NCBI GenBank assembly: GCA_002733945.2
Contig: NVXO02000001.1
Coordinates: 1-17,783 of the forward strand
From: Sulfurimonas sp.
GTDB lineage: Bacteria > Campylobacterota > Campylobacteria > Campylobacterales > Sulfurimonadaceae
Direction of reading: 5' to 3'
Length of the DNA: 17,783 bases
Part shown: in pieces, positions 6,163 through 13,635 of the stretch
Position numbering within the stretch: position 1 is the first letter of the stretch
Layout: every line of letters starts with the position of its first letter
Notes under the pieces: model-generated
What the model was told of the DNA's origin: nothing
The model's input: only the letters and a program-made list of their open reading frames with translations
Database searches by the model: none
Translations under genes and position numbers: made by a program

Positions 6163-7329
6163 TTATTTTAAATATGCTAACCAAGCTTCCGCCATTTTTT
6201 TACTTTTTGTGTACACAAGAGCTTTTTTAAAGGCAATTTTTGCTAAAACAATATCATCTGTTTCATAGTAAGCTTTACCAAGGTAAAGATATTTTTTATC
6301 ATTATCTTCATTTGAGTTTTTATCTATTGAAAGGTTTATATTTTTTATTGCCTGAGCATAATTGTGCATAGTAAGATATATTTGTGCAATCTTAAAATAT
6401 ATCTTAAAATTATTACTCATTTGTGCAGATTTTATGTACCAGAATATAGCTTTATCATACTCTTTTGCTTCATAATACAAATCCCCTAACAAGTTAAGAT
6501 TTTTATTACTCATATGGTTTTCTAGTATCTTTGCTGCTTTAAAAGGCATTTCACTATATCGAAGCATAGAAACAAGTTGCATTAACTCCGCTTGACTCAA
6601 CTGAAGTTTCACTATTCTTGGTACATCTAAAGAGGCTAAGGATAGTGAAATATTATTTGTCAATGAGTATAATGAAGAGAGTTGTAGCCAATACTCTTTG
6701 GAATCTGCATCAATTTTTAACAGTGATTCTAAAACTTTTATAGCCATTTTATAGTCTTTAAGCATATAATAACTGTAGTACTTCATCTTTAACCAATCTT
6801 CTTTTGTCTTATGCTCTAAATTGATTGCTAAATCTATATTTTTAATCACATCATCATATTGAGTAAGTATCATATATATATTTGCTTTGTTTATATAAAA
6901 CATTGGGTTTACGATTTTAGAGTTGTCAATTAACTTATCTAAGTTATCCAATGCATCAGTATATAATTCTAAGCTCATGTATATTTGTACCAAATTTAAA
7001 TAGGCAGATATAGTTTGTTCAGGTGCAAGAGCCTTATATTTTAGAGCTTCATTGAAGTAATGACTTGCCTTTTTTAAATCATTATTTAGAGTATAAAAAT
7101 ATCCAAAATAAAATCTTATATAAGCTTTATCTAACTTCTTTCTCACTTTAGATGAATTTTCTAATGCCTCTAAAGTCTCTTGTGCTTCTTTAGTATTATT
7201 TACATCTAAAAATTTCTGAACTTTAGTTATCCCCTCAAATGTTACCTGTGTTAACTGATACTTTCTATCTTGCGCATCAAGAGATACTACTAACAATAAA
7301 CAAAGCCATACTAATTTTAAGACCTTCAT
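6163..7329 (-). CDS. Periplasmic TPR-repeat protein of the TonB2-type operon
   Basis: The product is 388 residues. A signal peptide (1-20, ending SLDAQ) sends it to the periplasm. The rest is helical TPR-like repeats, clearest at about 100-230 (AYLNLVQIYMSLELYTDAL, INKANIYMILTQYDDVI, YSYYMLKDYKMAIKVLESLL) and 305-375 (FKIAQIYLTMHNYAQAI, YLGKAYYETDDIVLAK). Family knowledge: in Vibrio-type TonB2 clusters and many marine Gram-negatives, a TPR protein follows tonB and is thought to assist the energizer or contact the receptor. Its start ATG abuts the tonB stop (TAAATG) with a good GGGAG site, so translation is probably coupled. No catalytic motif is seen. Confidence 0.75.
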   Translation of the reverse strand: MKVLKLVWLCLLLVVSLDAQDRKYQLTQVTFEGITKVQKFLDVNNTKEAQETLEALENSSKVRKKLDKAYIRFYFGYFYTLNNDLKKASHYFNEALKYKALAPEQTISAYLNLVQIYMSLELYTDALDNLDKLIDNSKIVNPMFYINKANIYMILTQYDDVIKNIDLAINLEHKTKEDWLKMKYYSYYMLKDYKMAIKVLESLLKIDADSKEYWLQLSSLYSLTNNISLSLASLDVPRIVKLQLSQAELMQLVSMLRYSEMPFKAAKILENHMSNKNLNLLGDLYYEAKEYDKAIFWYIKSAQMSNNFKIYFKIAQIYLTMHNYAQAIKNINLSIDKNSNEDNDKKYLYLGKAYYETDDIVLAKIAFKKALVYTKSKKMAEAWLAYLK

Positions 7330-7983
7330 TTACTGACTCCCAAGATTAAAATTCAGACGAATAACACCGGTTTGTGCAACAGGTTTACCTGCTACAGTTT
7401 TTGGTCTAAACTTCCATCTTCTGAGAGCTTTTTTAACAGACTTATCAAAAATTCCTGCAGGGACTGATTTTAAGATTTTTACTCTTGTTATGTAACCACT
7501 AGCATCAACATCCAATGCAACTTTCACATAACCCTCTATCCCCATTCTCTTGGCTTTTGATGGATAGACAGGATTCATCTGAATCATAGGTGTCAAAACA
7601 GAATCCATTTTAGCAATTTTCATTGCTTGCATCATCTTAGGAGTACCATTACCTCCTAAACCTTTACCTAAACCTAAACTTGGCTGTACAATATCTAAAG
7701 GTATAGCTTTTGGTGCATCTTGATTCGAATTGTCTTGAGTGACCTGAGGAACCTTTGGAGGATCTTTTGGCATAACTGGTTCTGGAGGTAATTCTTTTTG
7801 AATCTCGGGTACACTTAACTCTTGTGTAGGTTGCACAAAATCAATCACTTTATATATTTCACCTTTGATGATTTCATTCCCTTTAGAGCTAATCATATAG
7901 TTCATAAATAAAAACAATATAAAGGTAATCAGAACTCCAACTGCTAAGGAAAAAAGCCAACGAATTAAACTATTTTGAATCAC
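7330..7983 (-). CDS. tonB: TonB energy-transducing protein (TonB2 type)
   Basis: I chose the GTG start at 7983 (217 residues). It overlaps exbD by 14 nt, has GGGG upstream, and gives the short N-terminus usual for TonB2 proteins. A TTG at 8019 would add 12 residues and overlap exbD by 50 nt. Counting from the longer form, one membrane helix is at about 20-43. A Pro-rich spacer follows, PPEPVMPKDPPKVPQ (78-92). The C-terminal TonB domain is at about 143-229 with NPVYPSKAKRMGIEGYVKV, and RRWKFRPKTVAGKPV before the last strand. It is anchored in the inner membrane and carries proton-motive energy from ExbB-ExbD to outer-membrane receptors, most likely the one at 11344-13491. The spacer is short, as in TonB2 proteins. 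Confidence 0.9.
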   Translation of the reverse strand: MIQNSLIRWLFSLAVGVLITFILFLFMNYMISSKGNEIIKGEIYKVIDFVQPTQELSVPEIQKELPPEPVMPKDPPKVPQVTQDNSNQDAPKAIPLDIVQPSLGLGKGLGGNGTPKMMQAMKIAKMDSVLTPMIQMNPVYPSKAKRMGIEGYVKVALDVDASGYITRVKILKSVPAGIFDKSVKKALRRWKFRPKTVAGKPVAQTGVIRLNFNLGSQ

Positions 7984-8386
7984 TTTTTGCCCCAATAGAA
8001 ATCTTATTAATTCCAGCAAGTTTTATTTGATCCATAACTGACACTAAAACTCCAGTTTCTGCTTTTGTATCAGCAGTTATGACTACACTGCCATCTGGTG
8101 TATCAGCATGTAGTTTCTCAACTGTACTTCTCAAAGCTCTAATATCGACAAGATGCTTATCTATCCATATCTCTCCAGCCTTATTTATACCTACTATAAT
8201 ACTTGTTTTTTTATCATTCTTTGCTGTTGAAGCCTGCGGTTTATTTACTTCTATTCCTGATTCTTTCACAAAAGAAGTAGTAACTATAAAAAATATCAAC
8301 ATGATAAATACAATATCAAGCATTGGTGTCATATCTATACTTTGTTCTTCATCTCCACCCATAAGAGCATCATAATTTCTACGCAT
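7970..8386 (-). CDS. exbD: ExbD-type proton-channel subunit
   Basis: The product is 138 residues. MTPMLDIVFIMLIFFIVTTS (19-38) is the single membrane helix, with the essential Asp at position 24. The remainder is the periplasmic ExbD/TolR domain, SIIVGINKAGEIWIDKHLVD followed by VVITADTKAETGVLVSVMDQ. It forms the proton channel with the ExbB proteins and drives TonB. It overlaps the exbB stop by 8 nt (ATG within GATGCGTAG) and the tonB start at its own end, indicating translational coupling. Presence of the Asp suggests a working channel. Confidence 0.92.
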   Translation of the reverse strand: MRRNYDALMGGDEEQSIDMTPMLDIVFIMLIFFIVTTSFVKESGIEVNKPQASTAKNDKKTSIIVGINKAGEIWIDKHLVDIRALRSTVEKLHADTPDGSVVITADTKAETGVLVSVMDQIKLAGINKISIGAKSDSK

Positions 8387-8918
8387 CGGAATCCTTTAAA
8401 ACTTTATCTCTCAATTTTCTAATTTTCTTTTGTAGAGCAGTATCTAGCTGTGTATATGCAAACAAACCTAAGACTGCTAACAACATCCCTGCCATAGTAG
8501 GAATTGTAGCCATAGATATACCGCTTGCCATCGCTCTAGCATTTGTTCCTAAGGAACTCATAGAGTCAAATACATTAACCATACCTGTTATGGTTCCAAG
8601 CAAGCCTAGTAGTGGGAAAAGTGCTATCAACACTTGCATAGTTGATACATTTGCAAAAAGTGCAATTTTTAGCTCTGAGACTTGAGCAGTCTTTAACTGT
8701 ATGTTTTCCCAAGTTTCTCCTTGGGGATGGTCTCTCCAATGATTTTTAAGTTTTCTTGAAAATGTTTTATATACTATTTTATGATAAATAATTTTTTCAA
8801 TAATCAGTGTCCAAAACAGTATAGAAACAAAAACTAAAAGTACTAATACTTCGCCCCCTGTTTCTAAAAAAACATTAAAATCATTTACGACTTTAAGAAA
8901 GTTCATCTGTCTTTTCAT
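8379..8918 (-). CDS. exbB: ExbB-type proton-channel subunit (short, TonB2 type)
   Basis: The product is 179 residues of the MotA/TolQ/ExbB family. Membrane helices lie at about 22-42, 95-117 (ALFPLLGLLGTITGMVNVF, the family signature) and 138-158 (TIPTMAGMLLAVLGLFAYT). It is shorter than E. coli ExbB and resembles ExbB2 of Vibrio TonB2 systems. The ATG at 8918 lies inside the previous gene (26-nt overlap). A second ATG four codons later (8906), giving MNFLKVVNDFN, is an equally good start. It assembles with ExbD and probably with the long TtpC-like protein encoded just before it. Confidence 0.9.
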   Translation of the reverse strand: MKRQMNFLKVVNDFNVFLETGGEVLVLLVFVSILFWTLIIEKIIYHKIVYKTFSRKLKNHWRDHPQGETWENIQLKTAQVSELKIALFANVSTMQVLIALFPLLGLLGTITGMVNVFDSMSSLGTNARAMASGISMATIPTMAGMLLAVLGLFAYTQLDTALQKKIRKLRDKVLKDSDA

Positions 8919-10233
8919 CTAAAAATTCGAGTTGTTTCGCGACTAATACACTACTTTGCTGCGTGAGAATTTCTAGAATTTTTTTACTTTTCGCATGGAC
9001 TATGTTATAAATAAACAATAAAGGGATAGCCACTACTAAACCAAGAACTGTTGTCATAAGTGCTTGAGATATACCACCAGCCATAAGTTTAGGGTCTCCT
9101 GTACCAAATAATGTTATAGATTGAAAAGTCTCTATCATCCCTGTAACGGTACCAAGTAAACCAAGTAGTGGTGCGACAGCTGCAACCAGTTTTATCATTG
9201 CTAAACCTGATTGTATCTCTGGAAGTTCTTTTAATATCGCTGTGTCCATCTTTGATTCTATGGTATTAATATCTTTGCTTTTGTATTTCTCAAATGCTAG
9301 TAAAATTCTTCCAAGTGGATTATTTGGATTTTTTTCTAAATTTTTTAACTCTTTATCCATTAAAGAATTTGTACGCGATAACTTAATATATTTATATAAG
9401 CTAAATAAAACACTTAAAAAACCTAAACATAAGATAATATACCCTATCACTCCACCTTGCTCTATTCTTTCTAGCATAGTGGCTTTTTCTTTTAACATGT
9501 GAAACAAAACACCCCGAGTAGGGTCTATTAAAACGGGTGTTATTTGTGTAGTAGAATCTAAGTAATTTTTTATGTACGAATTATACTTTGAACTAGGTTG
9601 TCGCATGATTTGTACAAACTCACCTAATGTATCATCATAACGCACATACTCATCAGCATTAAATGCTGAAAATAATCCAACACGTGTTATTTTTGTTTGT
9701 GATTTAATTCCGTTTGTATTAACTAAGTCCGTTTTGTATGTAGTAATCTTTCCCGATTCTATAATTTCTTGAAGATATAGTTTCCAAAACTTTCGTATAT
9801 CCTCAATTGATGGAATGCTATGAGAGTTAGATAAATCTTGAAGAAAAGTAGCTCTATCTTTTATCTGGCTTGTAGTCATTGAAGTTTGCAACAGTGAAGA
9901 GAAATCTCTTGCTTCCCCCTCAGCAATAGTAAATAAACTTTTTAGATTATGACTTCTTTTTTCTAATTCAATATTTTGTTTTAAAATCTTTTGTTTATTT
10001 GATTCAAAATCTTTTCTTAGTTTCTTAGTTTTTTTCTTTTCTAAAACAAGGGCTTTTTGACTCTCTTTTAAAAGTTTTTTTGCTTTTGTTAAGTCTTTTA
10101 AAAAACTTGTTTCTCTTTGCACATTCTCAAGAGAATTCACTGAATTATCTTTGTTAACTTGCTTATATATATCATCAAGGGATGTAGCATAAAGATTGAA
10201 AATCAGAGTAGTAATAAGTAGTATATATTTCAT
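8893..10233 (-). CDS. ttpC: TtpC-like long MotA/TolQ/ExbB protein with periplasmic coiled coil
   Basis: The product is 446 residues. A signal sequence is at 1-16 and a strongly charged coiled coil at about 40-110. A periplasmic domain follows, ending in VLIDPTRGVLFHML (234-247), a motif typical of this family. A membrane helix spans 261-280 (GVIGYIILCLGFLSVLFSLY). The channel signature KLVAAVAPLLGLLGTVTGMI (348-367) and a last helix near 390-411 complete it. Family knowledge: TtpC is the fourth, essential partner of TonB2 systems (ExbB2-ExbD2-TonB2) and is thought to reach across the periplasm. Its start directly follows the DUF3450 stop (TAAATG). Together with the short ExbB this operon has two channel-family proteins, as expected for that type rather than a duplication. 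Confidence 0.88.
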   Translation of the reverse strand: MKYILLITTLIFNLYATSLDDIYKQVNKDNSVNSLENVQRETSFLKDLTKAKKLLKESQKALVLEKKKTKKLRKDFESNKQKILKQNIELEKRSHNLKSLFTIAEGEARDFSSLLQTSMTTSQIKDRATFLQDLSNSHSIPSIEDIRKFWKLYLQEIIESGKITTYKTDLVNTNGIKSQTKITRVGLFSAFNADEYVRYDDTLGEFVQIMRQPSSKYNSYIKNYLDSTTQITPVLIDPTRGVLFHMLKEKATMLERIEQGGVIGYIILCLGFLSVLFSLYKYIKLSRTNSLMDKELKNLEKNPNNPLGRILLAFEKYKSKDINTIESKMDTAILKELPEIQSGLAMIKLVAAVAPLLGLLGTVTGMIETFQSITLFGTGDPKLMAGGISQALMTTVLGLVVAIPLLFIYNIVHAKSKKILEILTQQSSVLVAKQLEFLDEKTDELS

Positions 10234-10980
10234 TTAGTTCGCCTTTGTAGTGAGTACAGGAAGTGTTAAAAAGTCAGGTGCAATCTTTTTTCTAGCCATT
10301 TTAATAGCTTTTTTAATATCTTGGTTATACTTATCTTCTAAAATTATCCACTTATGGTGAGTTAAATCATATATAGCACTCTCTTGTAAGTCTAAACTTT
10401 GATAATACAAGCCAACTCTTCCAATTCTTAAAAAATCAACTGTTTTAGAACTATCATTTTTCAAAGACCCACGATATGCTTCTAAGGTTCTAGCATAAGA
10501 GTATTCTATTTTATATGCATCAAATATGGTTCTAAATTGCTCTGAGATGGATATATTGGGATTTGCAAGATGAGATTTAAGACTTTGCACACGTCGTGTT
10601 CTTTCTTGAAAGAGGAAAGGTTTATCTGCATCGATGAATTTTTCTAAAGTCACTACCATTTCAAACATAAGTGGAATAATTCTTTTATGCGTAATAACTA
10701 TTTCACTCAGTTGCTGTTTTAACTTAGGAATCTCTTTTTCTTGAGTAGCTAAATAAGACGATAGTTGCTCATTGTAAAGTTTTTGTTGCTTTAGCTCTTT
10801 TTGAATTTTCATATATGAATCATATATTTTTGCTTCTTGTGAACTTAATTTGTTTATCTTTTTTTGAGATAAGATAGATTCTTGATTTGTTTTATCAATA
10901 TCCTTGATTATGCTTTGTACTTGATTTGCTTCAAGCAAGCTTGCAATCACAAACAATGTTCCCCATACTATTTTTTTCAT
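10234..10980 (-). CDS. DUF3450 periplasmic coiled-coil protein
   Basis: The product is 248 residues. A signal peptide at 1-18 precedes a long coiled coil at about 22-100. The family hallmarks follow: ISEQFRTIFDAYKIEYSYAR (144-163) running into TLEAYRGSL; VDFLRIGRVGLYYQSLD (181-197); and near the C-terminus KAIKMARKKIAPDFLTLPV. DUF3450 genes commonly precede ttpC-exbB-exbD-tonB in marine Gram-negatives, and their coiled coil may pair with that of TtpC; the molecular role is not established. The ribosome site AGGA lies 8 nt before the ATG, and 18 nt separate it from the preceding small ORF. Confidence 0.85.
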   Translation of the reverse strand: MKKIVWGTLFVIASLLEANQVQSIIKDIDKTNQESILSQKKINKLSSQEAKIYDSYMKIQKELKQQKLYNEQLSSYLATQEKEIPKLKQQLSEIVITHKRIIPLMFEMVVTLEKFIDADKPFLFQERTRRVQSLKSHLANPNISISEQFRTIFDAYKIEYSYARTLEAYRGSLKNDSSKTVDFLRIGRVGLYYQSLDLQESAIYDLTHHKWIILEDKYNQDIKKAIKMARKKIAPDFLTLPVLTTKAN

Positions 10981-10998
10981 TTTTTTCCTTTAATTATT

Positions 10999-11298
10999 TT
11001 AAGTTTTTGATTCACCATAGATAAATACATACTCATTTGATGCATTTATGTCTAATGATTCAGTAGTGTTGTGAACTCTGTTATATCCTGAAGTTAAAAT
11101 AAGCAAAGTATTTTTATCGTGAGCAAACTGTATACTTACTGCTTGTCCAGCTAAATATGATGGACGATGTTGAAGCTGAGGGTTCAGATTCATAAAAACT
11201 GACCCTTTTGCTTTATAAGGAGAAATAGAGAAATTTGTAGGTAGAGATTCCCCTGCATATAAACCAAGTGCTATTAATAGTGAAAAATAATATTTCAA
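10999..11298 (-). pseudogene. N-terminal stub of a beta-propeller (YncE-like) protein
   Basis: This is a 99-residue ORF with a signal peptide (1-15) and then YLAGQAVSIQFAHDKNTLLI, LTSGYNRVHNTTESLDINA and SNEYVFIYG, stopping at GESKT. The stretch resembles the first blade of large secreted beta-propeller proteins, in which AGQAV...DGKTLLVLTSGYNR is followed by a YVFVYD strand; some of these carry a phosphoesterase domain. The usual hundreds of further residues are absent, and the next gene starts 18 nt on. I therefore read it as a remnant of a larger gene. It keeps a start, signal peptide and place in the operon (45 nt after the receptor), so a functional short protein is not excluded. Confidence 0.5.
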
Positions 11299-11316
11299 AT
11301 CCTTCCTTCGTTTATT

Positions 11317-11332
11317 CCCTCCATATGCAGGG
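11317..11332 (-). promoter_or_regulatory. Small hairpin between the receptor and downstream genes
   Basis: CCCT-C-CATATG-C-AGGG forms a palindrome with one C-C mismatch in the 45-nt gap after the receptor stop, with no U-run. Such a structure may protect or process mRNA and set a higher level for the receptor than for the energizer genes. This is inference from position only. Confidence 0.3.
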
Positions 11333-11343
11333 GGTATATATAC

Positions 11344-13491
11344 TTAAAAAGTTGCAGAAACTGTTAAAGATGTTGTTCTTGGAGTTCCAATAAAGTATGT
11401 TGAAGTACCAGCAGTGGCACCAAATGCTCCAGCAGTAGCTAAGTAATCTTCATCTAGTAGATTATCTACACTCATAAGTACACTAACATCTCTAAAAGTT
11501 GAACCTTCTAAAGTTTTTCGGTAACCAATATATGTATTAGTAATTATATAGTCATCGATTTGGTCTGAGTTATCACGAGTTCCGTAAATTTCATTGTTAT
11601 ATTTAGCATTAAGTCCAAATATATAACCATTTTTACTAAAATCTAGTGCAAGGTTCAACATGTGTTTAGGAATAAATGGAACATTTTTACCGGATAAAGA
11701 CACACCATTTACATCGTCTGTATATGTAGCATCTGTATATGTATAATTTCCAGATACTTTCCAAGCCTTATTTAAACGATATAGTCCACTAAGCTCAAGA
11801 CCCTTAGAAGTTACACCTCCAACATTTGCAGCATAAGATGTGTCTGCGGCAAAAATATCACCTGTTCCTGCTGTAATATTTTCAATTTTATTTTGATAAT
11901 CGACATAATAAATAGTTGCAGTGATAGCACTATTGTTTGAGTTAAATCTATACCCTAAATCAATATTAGTTGATTCTTCATTTTGAATACCTGGGTCATA
12001 AGTAGTTCCCGTATATACTGAATCAGGCAGCTGTGCATAGTTCATCGCGAATGATGTATAAATTTGGTTTGCACTATTAAGACTGTAAGTTAACCCAAGT
12101 TGTGGTAAAAATGGTGCACTTGAATCTTTTGCTGGTTGAGAATTTGCTGCATTTTGTACATCAGTATAAGTAACTGTTGTTACCTGAGACTTCCCACCTA
12201 AATCTATGATTAAATTATCATCTAAAAAGTGAAGTTTTGTTTGGAGATAAGCCATTACTGAAGTTGTGTCGAAATTTCTATTGAAGTTTTCATAATATGG
12301 TGTTTTATCATATGCCAAACCAGTATTTTGATCCTTTAAGTTATACCAATAACGTTTGTTTTGACGTGAACCACTTTCACCCCATAAACCAGCGAGGAGT
12401 TCATGCTCACCTATATCCATGTTCCAATTAAGAGTAGCACCATATCTTTGAGTATAATATTCGGATTGACGGAAGGATTGTTTCGTTTTATCTTTGCTAC
12501 CATCAGCATTTAATACATAATTTGGTGCCCAGTTACCAGTTCCTGATTGATCATGATAGTATGGAGTTATTTTTAATTCTGATGAACCGATATCAGCTCT
12601 AAAATTCATACTGATAAGAGTATCTGTGCGAGCATTCTGCCAACCATCTGCATTATATGCATTGTATTTAGTTTGCTCTTCTTTGTCTGCATTAGAAGAT
12701 GAAGTCGGATAAGCTACCCAGTTAGTATTAAGTCCATAATCACGACCATATGTTTCATAATCTGATTTTGAAATATCTAAATAATCGTGATCCTTTCTAT
12801 TGTTGTATGAAAAATTAAGCTGCATGTCTACTTCGCCTAACTTAGTCATTACTTTTCCATCAATGTGTTCACGTTTTAGTTCACCTTCATTTTTCCACTT
12901 GTTTGTAGTTGTATCAGATACAGAAATATATGCACGAGTATCTTTTGCAAACTCACCAGTATCAACACGACTAAAAAGTCTTTTAGCTCCAAATGAACCT
13001 GTTGTAGTTGATACTTTTACAGAAGTTTTCCCTTGAGGAAGAGCAGTAGTATAATTAATAGAACCTCCAAGTGCGGCAGCTGAAGGTGTTGATAATGAAC
13101 CAGAACCTTGGTGAACACTCACAGATGACAAGTTTTCAGTCTCTACAAATCTATTTATCGGAGCACCACCAGCAGTTGCAGATGCACCTAAAGGAACACC
13201 ATCAACTAAAAAAGCAATTTGACTTTTATTAAAACCACGCATATTTACCTGAGTTGCATATTCATACAAACCAAATGAACTACCTTGAGTTACAGAAACA
13301 CCTGCAACATTGTTTAAAAGACTTAAAGCATTTGTAATAGTCCCAGTGGTTTGGATTTTACTTGTGTCAATAATATTATTTGCATGTGATTCATTATCAC
13401 CAATAATGGATACTGCATCTAATTGTTTAGCATTTTCAGCTGCTACTAAACTTAGTGCAGCGACTAAAGATATCGCTATTACTTTTTTCAT
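11344..13491 (-). CDS. TonB-dependent outer-membrane receptor
   Basis: The product is 715 residues. A signal peptide ends near residue 19, and LDAVSIIG (24-31) is a plausible TonB box. The plug domain at about 38-150 has VNMRGF (82-87), FLVDGVPLG (94-102) and AALGGSINYTT (139-149). The rest forms the 22-strand barrel, with late landmarks such as GLELSGLYRLNKAWKVSGNY and PKHMLNLALDFS. It ends in VSATF, the C-terminal Phe recognised by the BAM machinery. The substrate is not readable from sequence. Its place ahead of a dedicated TonB2-type energizer, with PhoX and phospholipase C around it, suggests a phosphorus-containing compound rather than iron. The ATG at 13491 has a clear GGAG site. It is the first gene of the long transcript and has its own upstream control region. 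Confidence 0.9.
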   Translation of the reverse strand: MKKVIAISLVAALSLVAAENAKQLDAVSIIGDNESHANNIIDTSKIQTTGTITNALSLLNNVAGVSVTQGSSFGLYEYATQVNMRGFNKSQIAFLVDGVPLGASATAGGAPINRFVETENLSSVSVHQGSGSLSTPSAAALGGSINYTTALPQGKTSVKVSTTTGSFGAKRLFSRVDTGEFAKDTRAYISVSDTTTNKWKNEGELKREHIDGKVMTKLGEVDMQLNFSYNNRKDHDYLDISKSDYETYGRDYGLNTNWVAYPTSSSNADKEEQTKYNAYNADGWQNARTDTLISMNFRADIGSSELKITPYYHDQSGTGNWAPNYVLNADGSKDKTKQSFRQSEYYTQRYGATLNWNMDIGEHELLAGLWGESGSRQNKRYWYNLKDQNTGLAYDKTPYYENFNRNFDTTSVMAYLQTKLHFLDDNLIIDLGGKSQVTTVTYTDVQNAANSQPAKDSSAPFLPQLGLTYSLNSANQIYTSFAMNYAQLPDSVYTGTTYDPGIQNEESTNIDLGYRFNSNNSAITATIYYVDYQNKIENITAGTGDIFAADTSYAANVGGVTSKGLELSGLYRLNKAWKVSGNYTYTDATYTDDVNGVSLSGKNVPFIPKHMLNLALDFSKNGYIFGLNAKYNNEIYGTRDNSDQIDDYIITNTYIGYRKTLEGSTFRDVSVLMSVDNLLDEDYLATAGAFGATAGTSTYFIGTPRTTSLTVSATF

Positions 13492-13554
13492 AAATTTCTC
13501 CGGTTTTATTTTCGAGTGTGTAATGATAAAACAGATCCATTACATAAAAGACAC

Positions 13555-13588
13555 TCTATAGTGACATTTATATTACTATAAATTACAT
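13555..13588 (-). promoter_or_regulatory. Pho-box-like repeats and -10 upstream of the receptor operon
   Basis: On the minus strand three half-site-like heptamers follow each other: ATGTAAT (13588-13582), TAGTAAT (13578-13572) and ATGTCAC (13567-13561). Their periods are 10 and 11 bp, and the last two have a 4-bp spacer, as in the PhoB consensus CTGTCAT-N4-CTGTCAY. TATAGA (13560-13555) is a possible -10 lying 11 bp beyond the second repeat. The distance to the receptor ATG is about 64 bp. Binding by a PhoB-type regulator is inferred. Confidence 0.5.
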
Positions 13589-13613
13589 TCTACAAATAAT
13601 CATAGAAGATATT

Positions 13614-13632
13614 TAAAACAAGACTAAAACAA
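13614..13632 (-). promoter_or_regulatory. Direct repeat TTGTTTTA with 11-bp period
   Basis: TTGTTTTA occurs at 13632-13625 and again at 13621-13614, exactly one helical turn apart, in the gap just after the phospholipase stop. It could be an upstream regulator site for the receptor promoter about 30 bp away. The sequence is not a standard Pho box, and its function is open. Confidence 0.3.
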
Positions 13633-13635
13633 CTT

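Noticed and set aside
7970..8019. TTG at 8019 as the tonB start
   Set aside because: It would overlap exbD by 50 nt with no visible ribosome site; the GTG at 7983 gives a standard short TonB2 N-terminus and has GGGG upstream. It remains an alternative.
8379..10233. Gene duplication of exbB
   Set aside because: The longer protein has the TtpC-specific coiled coil and DPTRG motif; a long and a short channel protein side by side is the normal TonB2 layout.
12800..13036. Plus-strand ORFs inside the receptor and other minus-strand genes
   Set aside because: They lie opposite well-supported coding sequence, carry no recognisable motif and have no ribosome site or gap of their own.
11344..13491. 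Siderophore or iron receptor
   Set aside because: Fold and TonB box are clear, but nothing in the sequence or neighbourhood points to iron; the neighbours are phosphoesterases, so iron was not assigned.
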